64,000 bases of DNA from Oscillospiraceae bacterium (GTDB taxonomy: Bacteria; Bacillota; Clostridia; Oscillospirales; Oscillospiraceae), in the NCBI GenBank assembly GCA_017416245.1, contig JAFQCX010000018.1, positions 50,285-114,284 on the forward strand, given 5' to 3'. Shown piece by piece: positions 43,539 to 50,902 of the stretch. Each line of letters opens with the position of its first letter. Within the stretch, counting starts at the first letter, position 1. The notes beneath the pieces were generated by a model. It had not been told where the DNA came from. It ran no database searches and saw only the letters and a program-made list of their open reading frames with translations. Position numbers and translations under genes: made by a program.

Positions 43539-44645
43539 TTAATGGTAGATTTCCACAAAGCCGTTGGTGGTAGTCACATACTGGGCATAGTTGGACTCAT
43601 CAATCAGCACGCCATTGATTTCTACATTGTACAGAATGATCTGAGTGATCTCGCCAGAGTTGTCAACAACCAGCTTGCCGCCTGCGGGCAGAGTGAACTT
43701 AGAGTTCTCGATGATGATGGTGTTGTGAGCATCGGTCACGACAACATTGTCAACATCGCCGGTCACATTGGACAAATAAACAGTAGCAACAGTGTTCTCA
43801 CCATTGACAACAGCCTCGCCGGTCACATTGGCATCCTCAACATACATCATAGTGTATTTCTGGTTTTCGGGAGTAGCAATGGGAGCAGCGAAATCGCCGG
43901 TGTAGTACAGGTCGGAAGCGCCGGTATACACGGGAACGCCCTGCCAGTAGGTCTCGAAAGCAGCTTTAGCGGTGCTGATCATAGCGCCGGGGGTGGCAGG
44001 ATCAGCCAGATGCTCGGACTGGATAGCCTGGCCAACAATGTTGACCTCAAAGTTGCCCATCTTAGCTGCCTGATCGGTGGTCAGACCGGTAGGAATGACA
44101 ACTGCGTCAAACAGATCAGCGGTGGTGCCGCCAGCGGGCAACGTCTCCTGATAGTAGTAGACATAAACGAACTTGCTGTTGGTGCCATCGTTGGAGTAGC
44201 TGATGCTATCCAGTGCCCACTTGGTGGAATCGGTGCCGGCCAGGAACAGGTCGACCTTCTTCCAGTCATCGCCCATAGCGTCCTTCAGAACGCTTGCAGG
44301 GGTGACAGTGACGATGGCGCGTACAAACTGGGGATGGATTCCGGTGTTGACCAGATAAGGTGCCTTAGGCAGGATCTCGCCGGGCAGGATCGTCTCGTAC
44401 TTAGCGCCGCTGTCGTTGCCGACGCCTTCGCCGATGAGGTCACTATTGCCGTCACGGTCGGGATCAACCTTTTCCACCAAATCAATGCCGAACACCTTGT
44501 CGGGTGCGGTAGTGGAGTCGCCAACAAGGAAATTGTTGGTAACTTCATCTTCTGCGGTAAACCACGCCAGAGAGCCCATGGACAGGATGGCGATCAAACA
44601 TACTGCCAGAGCCAGCGCGACTACCTTTTTCTTGCTGAGTTTCAT
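43539..44645 (-). CDS. SipW-type secreted protein with beta-helical C-terminus
   Basis: This 368-residue protein has signal VVALALAVCLIAILSMGSLA followed by WFTAEDEVTNNFLVGD. A TasA/CalY-like domain follows, with ETILPGEILPKAPYLVNTGI and the QFVRAIVTVTP strand. The C-terminal 100 residues (VTGEAVVNGENTVATVYLSN onward) resemble a short beta-helix. It differs from the four large proteins in its N-terminus and is closer to single-domain fibre subunits. It lies 47 bases before the truncated beta-helix gene in the same direction. AAAGGAAG precedes the ATG. Confidence 0.83.
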   Translation of the reverse strand: MKLSKKKVVALALAVCLIAILSMGSLAWFTAEDEVTNNFLVGDSTTAPDKVFGIDLVEKVDPDRDGNSDLIGEGVGNDSGAKYETILPGEILPKAPYLVNTGIHPQFVRAIVTVTPASVLKDAMGDDWKKVDLFLAGTDSTKWALDSISYSNDGTNSKFVYVYYYQETLPAGGTTADLFDAVVIPTGLTTDQAAKMGNFEVNIVGQAIQSEHLADPATPGAMISTAKAAFETYWQGVPVYTGASDLYYTGDFAAPIATPENQKYTMMYVEDANVTGEAVVNGENTVATVYLSNVTGDVDNVVVTDAHNTIIIENSKFTLPAGGKLVVDNSGEITQIILYNVEINGVLIDESNYAQYVTTTNGFVEIYH

Positions 44646-44731
44646 GGTTTTTCTTCCTTTCATAAATATTATTTCAAAATCACGCCTACGGGCATGCCAT
44701 TCGCAAACGCGATCCTAAAACCGTTGTAAGT

Positions 44732-44950
44732 ATGTCATTGCGAGCCTACGCCTTCCCCTGGGGGAAGGTGGCCGAGCGTCAGCGAGGTCGGATAAGGGGA
44801 AACCCCACACCGTCCTTCCACACTGGGCCGTCGAGGACGCCGGCCCCTACGTATGTCATTCCGAGCGCTGTCGAGGAATCTCGCGGAATCAGAAGCCCCT
44901 CTTGCATTGAGATATTCCTCCATACGGCTTTGACTTAGTCGGAATGACAA
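44732..44950. repeat. Repeat-filled gap between SipW gene and secreted-protein gene
   Basis: The gap holds fragments of three dispersed families: gtcattgcgagcc, a ccttcccctgggggaagg hairpin, gccgtcgaggacgccggccc, and a gtcattccgag...cggaatgac palindrome. No gene or promoter was recognised. Confidence 0.65.
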
Positions 44951-44955
44951 AATGG

Positions 44956-45558
44956 TTATTGGTCGTTTTTCTCCGCCATTTCTGCGCGGAGCTTCTCGAT
45001 TTCTTCCTTCAGCCGCTGATTCTCCTCAGCGGTGGCATTATCCTCCGGCAACGGGTCATCTTCCTCTTTTTTCTTGCGCAGCATATCCGGCAGAAATACG
45101 ATCAAAATCAGCGCAAGACCCACGCCCAAGGTGATATAGGTGCCGGGGGGATGCTGAATAAAATCCGATACATAGCCAAGCATGGGGATCGCGAACTTGG
45201 GAACACCGATGACATTGTTGTAATGCACCGGATCACCATCTTCTATTTCGTTGGCATCGCCCTTGGTGTAGAATCGCTTATTCTCCCGGTCTACCCGGAC
45301 GACCCGGTGAGTACCCACTACCAGATCCTCGTTCACAAGGAAGGTGATAACATCGCCCTCTTTGATGGATTCAGGATCTGTGGATTTCACATAGATCAGA
45401 TCACCAACGCAATATTCCGGCTCCATACTGGGAGAAATTACGTTAAAGCACCGAAATCCCAACAAACGGGATCCCATCAGAAACACCGCACACAGCACGA
45501 TCAGCACCACCAAAATTGTGGAAACCACATTCCAAATCTTTTTTGCAGTAGTGACCAA
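44956..45558 (-). CDS. SipW-type (ER-type) signal peptidase I, copy 1
   Basis: The 200-residue membrane protein has an N-terminal helix and a catalytic Ser in CFNVISPSMEPEYCVGDLIY. The general base is His in VVGTHRVVRV, the Ser-His form of SipW and the eukaryotic/archaeal enzymes instead of the Ser-Lys dyad. A second membrane helix and a charged coiled-coil tail (ATAEENQRLKEEIEKLRAEM) follow. It should cleave the AWFTD-type signal regions of its neighbours at the membrane. TTG at 45558 was chosen as start because AAAGGAG lies eight bases upstream. Sequence further upstream is repeat DNA. Confidence 0.9.
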   Translation of the reverse strand: MVTTAKKIWNVVSTILVVLIVLCAVFLMGSRLLGFRCFNVISPSMEPEYCVGDLIYVKSTDPESIKEGDVITFLVNEDLVVGTHRVVRVDRENKRFYTKGDANEIEDGDPVHYNNVIGVPKFAIPMLGYVSDFIQHPPGTYITLGVGLALILIVFLPDMLRKKKEEDDPLPEDNATAEENQRLKEEIEKLRAEMAEKNDQ

Positions 45559-45581
45559 GTTATCAACTCCTTTCTTGTTTT

Positions 45582-45779
45582 CGGCAATCAAAAGATATAA
45601 AGTCCAAAGCCTTCTCCCGGAGGAGAAGGTGGCTCGCAGAGCCGGATGAGGTGGTGCCATTCCAATTACGGCTGCCTTGCAGCCTACACCTCATCAGTCA
45701 CCTGCGGTGACAGCTTCCCCTCAAGGGGAAGCCTTTATATCCTTTGATTGCCGCCTATCCCCCGAAGGGGATAGGTCGG
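45582..45779. repeat. Intergenic module E: inverted repeat with insert
   Basis: Arms cggcaatcaaaagatataaa (45582-45601) and tttatatcctttgattgccg (45734-45753) are perfect complements. The insert is homologous to that of module A in the same orientation (ccttctcccggaggagaagg and cttcccctcaaggggaag). The hairpin cctatcccccgaaggggatagg (45755-45776) follows. Confidence 0.78.
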
Positions 45780-45788
45780 TCTTAATAA

Positions 45789-48140
45789 TTACTGAATTTG
45801 TACACCGTCTACATAGACATTGGATGTGGTCATGCTAAAGTCGGTAGCAACATTGGAAGCAACTCCCTTAATGGTAGTACCTTCGATAGAGCATCCGTTG
45901 AATGTGTAGGTTGTACCATCTACATTCAAACCACCGGTAATAGCACCCATCAGATTGTCGTATACGCCACCAAAGCTACCATTGAAATCAACTACACAGT
46001 CCTTTACGGAACAGTTTTCAAAAGTACGGTTGCCGTTTTCGTTGGTGAGTCCGATGATAGCACCGGCAGCAGAGGGAGCATAGACCTCGGTGTTCTCTGC
46101 GGAACAATCGATAACATTACCGCTGTTGTGAAGACCAACAAGGCCACCTGCCTGCCAATAAGAGCTGAAAATCATAGAGTTCTTAACATGGCAGTTGGTG
46201 ATGGTACCGTAAATAGTACCGCCCAGCGCACCAACACGGCCATTGCCCTGAATCCGAGCGCCGTCGATGGTTACGTTCTTAATATCAACAGTACCATTGA
46301 AGAGTGCCTGATTATCGCTGCCGGAATTGCTGCTAATGTCCAAGTTGCTGATGGTGTAACCCTGACCGTCAAAGGTAGTCTTCATTTCAGGCTCCCAGAA
46401 TCTAATGGGTTTAATTGCAACATCGGCACAATCAATATCGTTCATCAGCTTCAGAGTCTTGTTTGCAAAATAGCTGTCTGCTTGTGCTTCTACCCATACA
46501 AAACCATTGGCGTTGTAAATTAAATAGTTGCCAGCCGCATCCGTCAGAACACCGTCAGCTACTTTTTCGTAACCATCAGGCATAACGACATAGGTGCCGT
46601 TGCCCATATCCATAGCCTGATAGCCGGTTGCAACATTGGTGTGCTTGTAGTTGAAGGTGCCGCCCTTAACAGTTACGTCGGGACGAACGGGATGACCTGC
46701 GGGGTTGCTCTCGTGTGCATTAAATACACCGCCGTTAATGACCATTTGGGAACCGGCCATCAAATAGGAGGTCTTCTCAACCTTGGTAAAGGTGCCGCCG
46801 TTGATGGTTGCAGGGGAGCTGTTGGAGTTGATAACCTCATTACCGTTACCGGAGAAATTACCACCGTTAACAATCAAGTTAGGACCTGCATGATAAATAG
46901 CGTGAGTAAATCCGCCTCTGTTAGTTGCGATTTCACCATCTTCAATGGTCAAGGTGCCCACATTGTAGATACCGCCGGTAACAATGGCGGTTTCAATGGT
47001 CATAGTACCACCTGCCTGATTGTTCAGGGAATAGCCGCCTACAGAGGTGAAGGTGCCGCTCTTAATATCTACGATGCCGTAATTGAAGATAGCAGCGCCG
47101 CCGTTGGTACCGAGTGCGTTGTAGACACCGTTCAGGACGGTAATCTTAGCGGTAGCAACATGTTCACCATCGGGATTATAACCGTTGTAAATACCGCGGG
47201 CATTGATAGAACCTGCAGAGGTGCTTCTCAGGCTGTATGTGGTAGCAGCCTTGGAGTCATACAGAGTCAGCTCGCCCAAGTTACGAATAGCATAGTCGTT
47301 GGCAGCGTCTTCAGCAGTGATAGACTTTCCGTTCAGGTCCAAAGCAACGGTCTTGCCCTCGGGAATAATGGGGGTGGTGTCGTTGGGGATGATGAAGTCC
47401 TCGGTAACCTTGAAGTTACCGCCCTGGTTGAAAGCAGCCTGCATAGATGCAGCATTGGAAATTTCACCGTCATAGTCAGCCAGCTTGTCGTAGAATTCGT
47501 CGAAGCTGTCTTCCTCGTAGGTGTACTGGGTAGCCAGGATCTTGATATCGAAGAAGCCGATGGTCTGCTCCTGATATTCGTTGCCGGCAGTCTCACGCAT
47601 CTTCAGAGCGATACCCAGATTAGCGGTTGCACCGGCAGTGCCCTTGGGAGTCAGGGTGCCATAAGTAGAAGCCTCGATGCCGCCCAGGAACTGACGAACA
47701 GTACCTGCATTGGTCCAGGTTGCCAGATCATCGCGGGTCAGGGCCTCAAACTCTGCCTCAGTAGCACCGGGCTTAACAAACACATCGATTACGTCAGCCA
47801 GGATGCCCAGCGCAGTGTCAGAAACAAATGCTGCCTTCCATTTCAGAGCCAGGCTGCCTTCGTTCTCAACCTTCAGAAGCTTGGCATCCACATAACCGGG
47901 CTCCCAATTCTGATAGGTAAAGATGGGGTCATTGTTTTCCTTGATGGAATTCCACTGATCTGTTTCTTTGTTGTACAGCTCCAGATCGACCGCCAAATTA
48001 CCGGCTTGGATCTTGTTGCTGCCGGAAGTAACGCTGTCAGTAAACCAAGCGAAGGTGGAGCCAATCAACATGGACACACACATCAGCAAGGACAAGGCGC
48101 TTAACAGCAGAGCGCGCTTGGTAGATTTACGCTTTGTCAT
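45789..48140 (-). CDS. SipW-dependent beta-helix adhesin-like protein
   Basis: The 783-residue protein opens KRKSTKRALLLSALSLLMCV and continues MLIGSTFAWFTDSVTSGSN. A TasA-like module to about residue 235 ends LATQYTYEEDSFDEFYDKLA. The rest is beta-helix with IIPEGKTVALDLNGKSITAE and many VNGGNFSG and INGGTFTK turns. It is a paralogue of the 946-residue protein at 32986, sharing both modules. AAGGAGGTCAT precedes the ATG. It is the first large structural gene after the SipW copy-2 group. Confidence 0.88.
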   Translation of the reverse strand: MTKRKSTKRALLLSALSLLMCVSMLIGSTFAWFTDSVTSGSNKIQAGNLAVDLELYNKETDQWNSIKENNDPIFTYQNWEPGYVDAKLLKVENEGSLALKWKAAFVSDTALGILADVIDVFVKPGATEAEFEALTRDDLATWTNAGTVRQFLGGIEASTYGTLTPKGTAGATANLGIALKMRETAGNEYQEQTIGFFDIKILATQYTYEEDSFDEFYDKLADYDGEISNAASMQAAFNQGGNFKVTEDFIIPNDTTPIIPEGKTVALDLNGKSITAEDAANDYAIRNLGELTLYDSKAATTYSLRSTSAGSINARGIYNGYNPDGEHVATAKITVLNGVYNALGTNGGAAIFNYGIVDIKSGTFTSVGGYSLNNQAGGTMTIETAIVTGGIYNVGTLTIEDGEIATNRGGFTHAIYHAGPNLIVNGGNFSGNGNEVINSNSSPATINGGTFTKVEKTSYLMAGSQMVINGGVFNAHESNPAGHPVRPDVTVKGGTFNYKHTNVATGYQAMDMGNGTYVVMPDGYEKVADGVLTDAAGNYLIYNANGFVWVEAQADSYFANKTLKLMNDIDCADVAIKPIRFWEPEMKTTFDGQGYTISNLDISSNSGSDNQALFNGTVDIKNVTIDGARIQGNGRVGALGGTIYGTITNCHVKNSMIFSSYWQAGGLVGLHNSGNVIDCSAENTEVYAPSAAGAIIGLTNENGNRTFENCSVKDCVVDFNGSFGGVYDNLMGAITGGLNVDGTTYTFNGCSIEGTTIKGVASNVATDFSMTTSNVYVDGVQIQ

Positions 48141-48249
48141 TTTTTATGACCTCCTTAATGTAATGCGTCAACGTTGGGAAATGATGAAACCATCCTCACG
48201 CTGACCGTTGACCCAACGCGGGAGAAGGTTAATTTTTACATTTGCCTTT

Positions 48250-48453
48250 CGGCAATCAAAAGACACAAACGCTAACGCGAGAGAAAAGATAAGAGAGAAT
48301 AGAGAAAAGAATCGGTGTTTCGCTGTGCGAAACAAATTTATAAGCTGTGCCGCTGTGGCGGCACACCGAAACTTTTCACTTTTCACTCTTCACTGCCGAC
48401 ATAGTCGGCCTTTGTGTCCTTTGATCGCCGCCCACCCCGAAGGGTGGAACGGC
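48250..48453. repeat. Intergenic module F: inverted repeat with insert (orientation 2)
   Basis: Arms cggcaatcaaaagacacaaa (48250-48269) and tttgtgtcctttgatcgccg (48411-48430) flank the reverse complement of the module B insert (cgctaacgcgag near the left end, gccgacatagtcggc near the right). A variant hairpin (ccaccccgaagggtgg) follows. Confidence 0.78.
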
Positions 48454-48504
48454 TTTCAATGAAAAGACGAATAGCAATGTAAGTAACGCTCCTTATTGGA
48501 GCAA

Positions 48505-48711
48505 TCAGTATTTCACAAACGGCAGCAGCGATAGCCACAATTTCCGCCGTCTGCGGATCCAATACTGTCGTTCAAGGCCGCTGTTATATTGGATTTTCTC
48601 ATTGATATTGCGTAGCTCTCGAGAAAACGCTACAAAGAACGCGATCAACGCACCTATCACCAAGACGAAAAAGACGCAAACAAAAAGATTCATAAGGAAG
48701 TTCATAGGCAT
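48505..48711 (-). CDS. Small membrane protein, unrecognised
   Basis: The 68-residue protein has one hydrophobic helix (NLFVCVFFVLVIGALIAFFV) followed by a basic segment with RRRRK. It lies four bases after the DUF3789-like gene and between the signal-peptidase copy 2 and the first adhesin gene. The ATG at 48711 is supported by CATAAGG-poor context only, and MNFLMN two codons later is possible. Function unknown; a role in secretion of the surface proteins is a guess from position. Confidence 0.65.
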   Translation of the reverse strand: MPMNFLMNLFVCVFFVLVIGALIAFFVAFSRELRNINEKIQYNSGLERQYWIRRRRKLWLSLLPFVKY

Positions 48712-48715
48712 AGAT

Positions 48716-48859
48716 TTATTCGTTATCCGTTGTTTCTTCTTTTTCTTCTTTCAGCATCCGATCAAACATCTTCTCTTCCTGTCTGGATGCGCTCAAGACC
48801 GCGCAGACGACAAAGCCAAAAGCCACGCCAATCAGTAAACCCAAAATAAAAGGAACCAT
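48716..48859 (-). CDS. 47-residue membrane protein, DUF3789-like
   Basis: The reading is MVPFILGLLIGVAFGFVVCA, then VLSASRQEEKMFDRMLKEEK and a short acidic tail. One N-terminal membrane helix with a charged tail matches the DUF3789 pattern seen in conjugative elements. AGAGAGTTAAG precedes the ATG, 13 bases after signal peptidase copy 2. It supports the mobile origin of the cluster. Confidence 0.68.
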   Translation of the reverse strand: MVPFILGLLIGVAFGFVVCAVLSASRQEEKMFDRMLKEEKEETTDNE

Positions 48860-48872
48860 CTTAACTCTCTCT

Positions 48873-49577
48873 TTATAAATTCTTTTCCTCCCCGGAAGCA
48901 GTTTCCGCGGGCAAAGCGCCCTCCAGCTGCGCTTTCAGAGCCATAAGCTCTTCCAGCATTTTGGCATTTTCTTCCTTTTCAGCCTGAAGCTTGTCCCGTT
49001 CGGCCTGCATCTGCTCCATCTGCTCCTGCTTGTATTTGCGGAACAGATTGAAGAAATTCACCGCCTCATATATGATAATCAGCATAAAGGGCGTGAAAAT
49101 ACAGACAAAATAGCCGGGAGTGGTCTTCAGGAAATTAAAGAATGTACCAAGTCCGGGAATTTGTTTTTGATATTTGCCCAGCACATAGGGGTATGTAACA
49201 ACGGTTTCGTCGTCCACGCCGGTGGTGGTGCCGTAGGTAACGAAGGCGGGATTGCCCTCGGCATCGGTAGTCAGGCGACGGATCTTATGGGTGACCGTCT
49301 CCCCGAAGCTGTTGGCATCCTGGGACATAAAGGTAATGATATCCCCTTCCTTCAGGGTAGACGGATCCACTTCCTTTGTCAGGATCAGCGCGCCGGCTTT
49401 GAAATCGGTGGCCGCCATAGAATCGGAATTGACAATGTACATCTTATAGCCGAACAGGCTGCGGTCGTTCCGGTTAAAGGTGGTAACGGAAACGACTGTA
49501 AAGATCATCATAAACACCGCCAGCAGAACAACCAGCCATACAAGGGTCGTTTTTAGAATTTTCAGTGCATTCTTCAT
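48873..49577 (-). CDS. SipW-type (ER-type) signal peptidase I, copy 2
   Basis: The 234-residue protein has an N-terminal helix (TTLVWLVVLLAVFMMIF). The catalytic Ser is in YIVNSDSMAATDFKAGALIL and the His base in ETVTHKIRRLTTD, again the Ser-His form. A second helix (GYFVCIFTPFMLIIIYE) and a long C-terminal coiled coil (KQEQMEQMQAERDKLQAEKE) follow. The stop of tetR overlaps its ribosome region, so both are cotranscribed. It is diverged from copy 1, which suggests the two peptidases serve different substrates. The start at 49577 follows GAGAGAGG. Confidence 0.9.
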   Translation of the reverse strand: MKNALKILKTTLVWLVVLLAVFMMIFTVVSVTTFNRNDRSLFGYKMYIVNSDSMAATDFKAGALILTKEVDPSTLKEGDIITFMSQDANSFGETVTHKIRRLTTDAEGNPAFVTYGTTTGVDDETVVTYPYVLGKYQKQIPGLGTFFNFLKTTPGYFVCIFTPFMLIIIYEAVNFFNLFRKYKQEQMEQMQAERDKLQAEKEENAKMLEELMALKAQLEGALPAETASGEEKNL

Positions 49578-49578
49578 A

Positions 49579-50175
49579 TTAAGCCTCTCTCTCCAATGTT
49601 CTTTTGAAGTATTGCTTGACCGAGACGTAAATGACCCGGAACACGTGCTCACTGTAATTGTCACTGCGCGACATAAGTTCGTTGTGAACCTTTACCGCAA
49701 AATCAAGCATTACATTTAATATGTGATTGAGAATCATCCACACATCCGCTTCTTCTATAAAGGCCGGTCTAAATGTTTCAACCAGCAACTTAAACCGGGC
49801 TTCGTGGATACGGCAAGAATACTTTTTGAAATAGGGGGAGTAGTAGTAACGGACATAGGCCAGACATTTCTCTTTGTTGCCGAGCAAGAACGCCCAAACC
49901 GCAAAGAAGAAGCGGCGGCAGCGCTGCTCAAAGTCCAATTCCGTCATGTCCATAACATGTATATGCTGAAACACCTGCTCTGCCAGCTCTGCATCTAAGC
50001 AGTCAAAGGTCTTTGCGAACATATCCTCCTTACCTGCAAAGCAACGGTAGATATACGCTTCGTTGACGGACGTTTCAGTACCGATTTGTTTGGTTGTGGC
50101 TTTGTCTAAACCATCTCTGGCGATAACCCGGATCGTGCCGTCAATCAACTTTTGACGGATCTCATCCTGCCTCAT
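49579..50175 (-). CDS. TetR-family regulator of the island
   Basis: The 198-residue protein has a TetR helix-turn-helix at about 10-55 (ATTKQIGTETSVNEAYIYRC followed by FAGKEDMF) and a helical ligand domain. It is the first gene of the surface-protein run, ending one base from signal peptidase copy 2. A perfect 19-bp palindrome lies 55 bases upstream of its start and is the likely operator. AAGGAG precedes the ATG. It probably represses its own operon; the inducer is unknown. Confidence 0.88.
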   Translation of the reverse strand: MRQDEIRQKLIDGTIRVIARDGLDKATTKQIGTETSVNEAYIYRCFAGKEDMFAKTFDCLDAELAEQVFQHIHVMDMTELDFEQRCRRFFFAVWAFLLGNKEKCLAYVRYYYSPYFKKYSCRIHEARFKLLVETFRPAFIEEADVWMILNHILNVMLDFAVKVHNELMSRSDNYSEHVFRVIYVSVKQYFKRTLEREA

Positions 50176-50230
50176 AATCTGCTACTCCTTCCTGCGTGTA
50201 AATGTTTGCTACATTTTTCTCCAAATTTTT

Positions 50231-50249
50231 GCAAACGCGTTGCGTTTGC
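50231..50249. promoter_or_regulatory. Probable TetR operator
   Basis: gcaaacgc-gtt-gcgtttgc is a perfect inverted repeat between the KTR gene and tetR, in the position expected for an autoregulatory operator. Confidence 0.65.
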
Positions 50250-50343
50250 CGAAAATGATGGATTTAAAAAGTAATTCTTACGCAGGCCTCAATACGGCCT
50301 GCCGGGAACCCCTTCGTGCCGTTTGAGAGATTATGCACCAAAT

Positions 50344-50547
50344 TCACAATTCATGACAGGGCACAGGCTCCAAGGGCACAGGCTCAGGTTTTACGCTTAC
50401 AATACTTTCCTTGCCGCATCGTTTGCACTTGATGGGCAAGTCCTTGATTTCAGTAGTGGGAAGCAACCAAAGTACCGTATGTTTTCCGCATTCCGGACAC
50501 AAAAACCGTCTTCGTTCTTCCATTTTTGTGCGTATCGTTTCTTCCAA
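50344..50547 (-). CDS. Cysteine-rich KTR-type protein
   Basis: The 67-residue protein has a zinc-ribbon pattern, FLCPECGKHTVLWLLPTTEI and DLPIKCKRCGKESIV, matching small KTR proteins carried by conjugative transposons. The C-terminus is PEPVPLEPVPCHEL, a short repeat. TTG at 50547 is the start, eight bases after AAGGAG. It is the first gene after the promoter near attR. Function unknown. Confidence 0.75.
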   Translation of the reverse strand: MEETIRTKMEERRRFLCPECGKHTVLWLLPTTEIKDLPIKCKRCGKESIVSVKPEPVPLEPVPCHEL

Positions 50548-50797
50548 TTTCCTCTCTCCTTATGTTTGTAACTGCCATCCTGTTCAACGGCAAAAAAGTA
50601 TGCGCCACGGATCGCGTTAAGCGATACAAGGCGCAGGCTCTAAGGCGCAGGCACAAACGAAGTACGCACGTTATTGTATAATCCTCTGTAATCGTAAGCA
50701 GACCAAGTCCTATGCGCTTACAAATAGCACAGATAGATATCGCTATAGCTATGTAAACTGATCGGAATCTCCCCCAATTTACATATATGGTGCTTAC
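50548..50797 (-). other. Long leader of the island transcript
   Basis: About 250 bases lie between the promoter and the KTR gene. A short tandem ggcgcaggctctaaggcgca occurs near 50630. I found no open frame with a ribosome site and no riboswitch I recognise. Confidence 0.4.
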
Positions 50798-50826
50798 ATT
50801 ATACAGGAAACCTTCTTGAAAATCAA
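50798..50826 (-). promoter_or_regulatory. Promoter at the right end of the island
   Basis: On the minus strand TTGATT, exactly 17 bases, TATAAT, about 110 bases inside attR and facing the island genes. Confidence 0.7.
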
Positions 50827-50902
50827 GTAAAATATAGCAAAAAAGCATTTGAGTTTTCTGCATTTTCTTGTGCATTATGATAGCGCCCAAAGCCATATTA
50901 TT

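Noticed and set aside
50450-50896. 148-codon minus-strand frame at the right end of the island
   Set aside because: It overlaps the promoter and the KTR gene in another frame and has no ribosome site.
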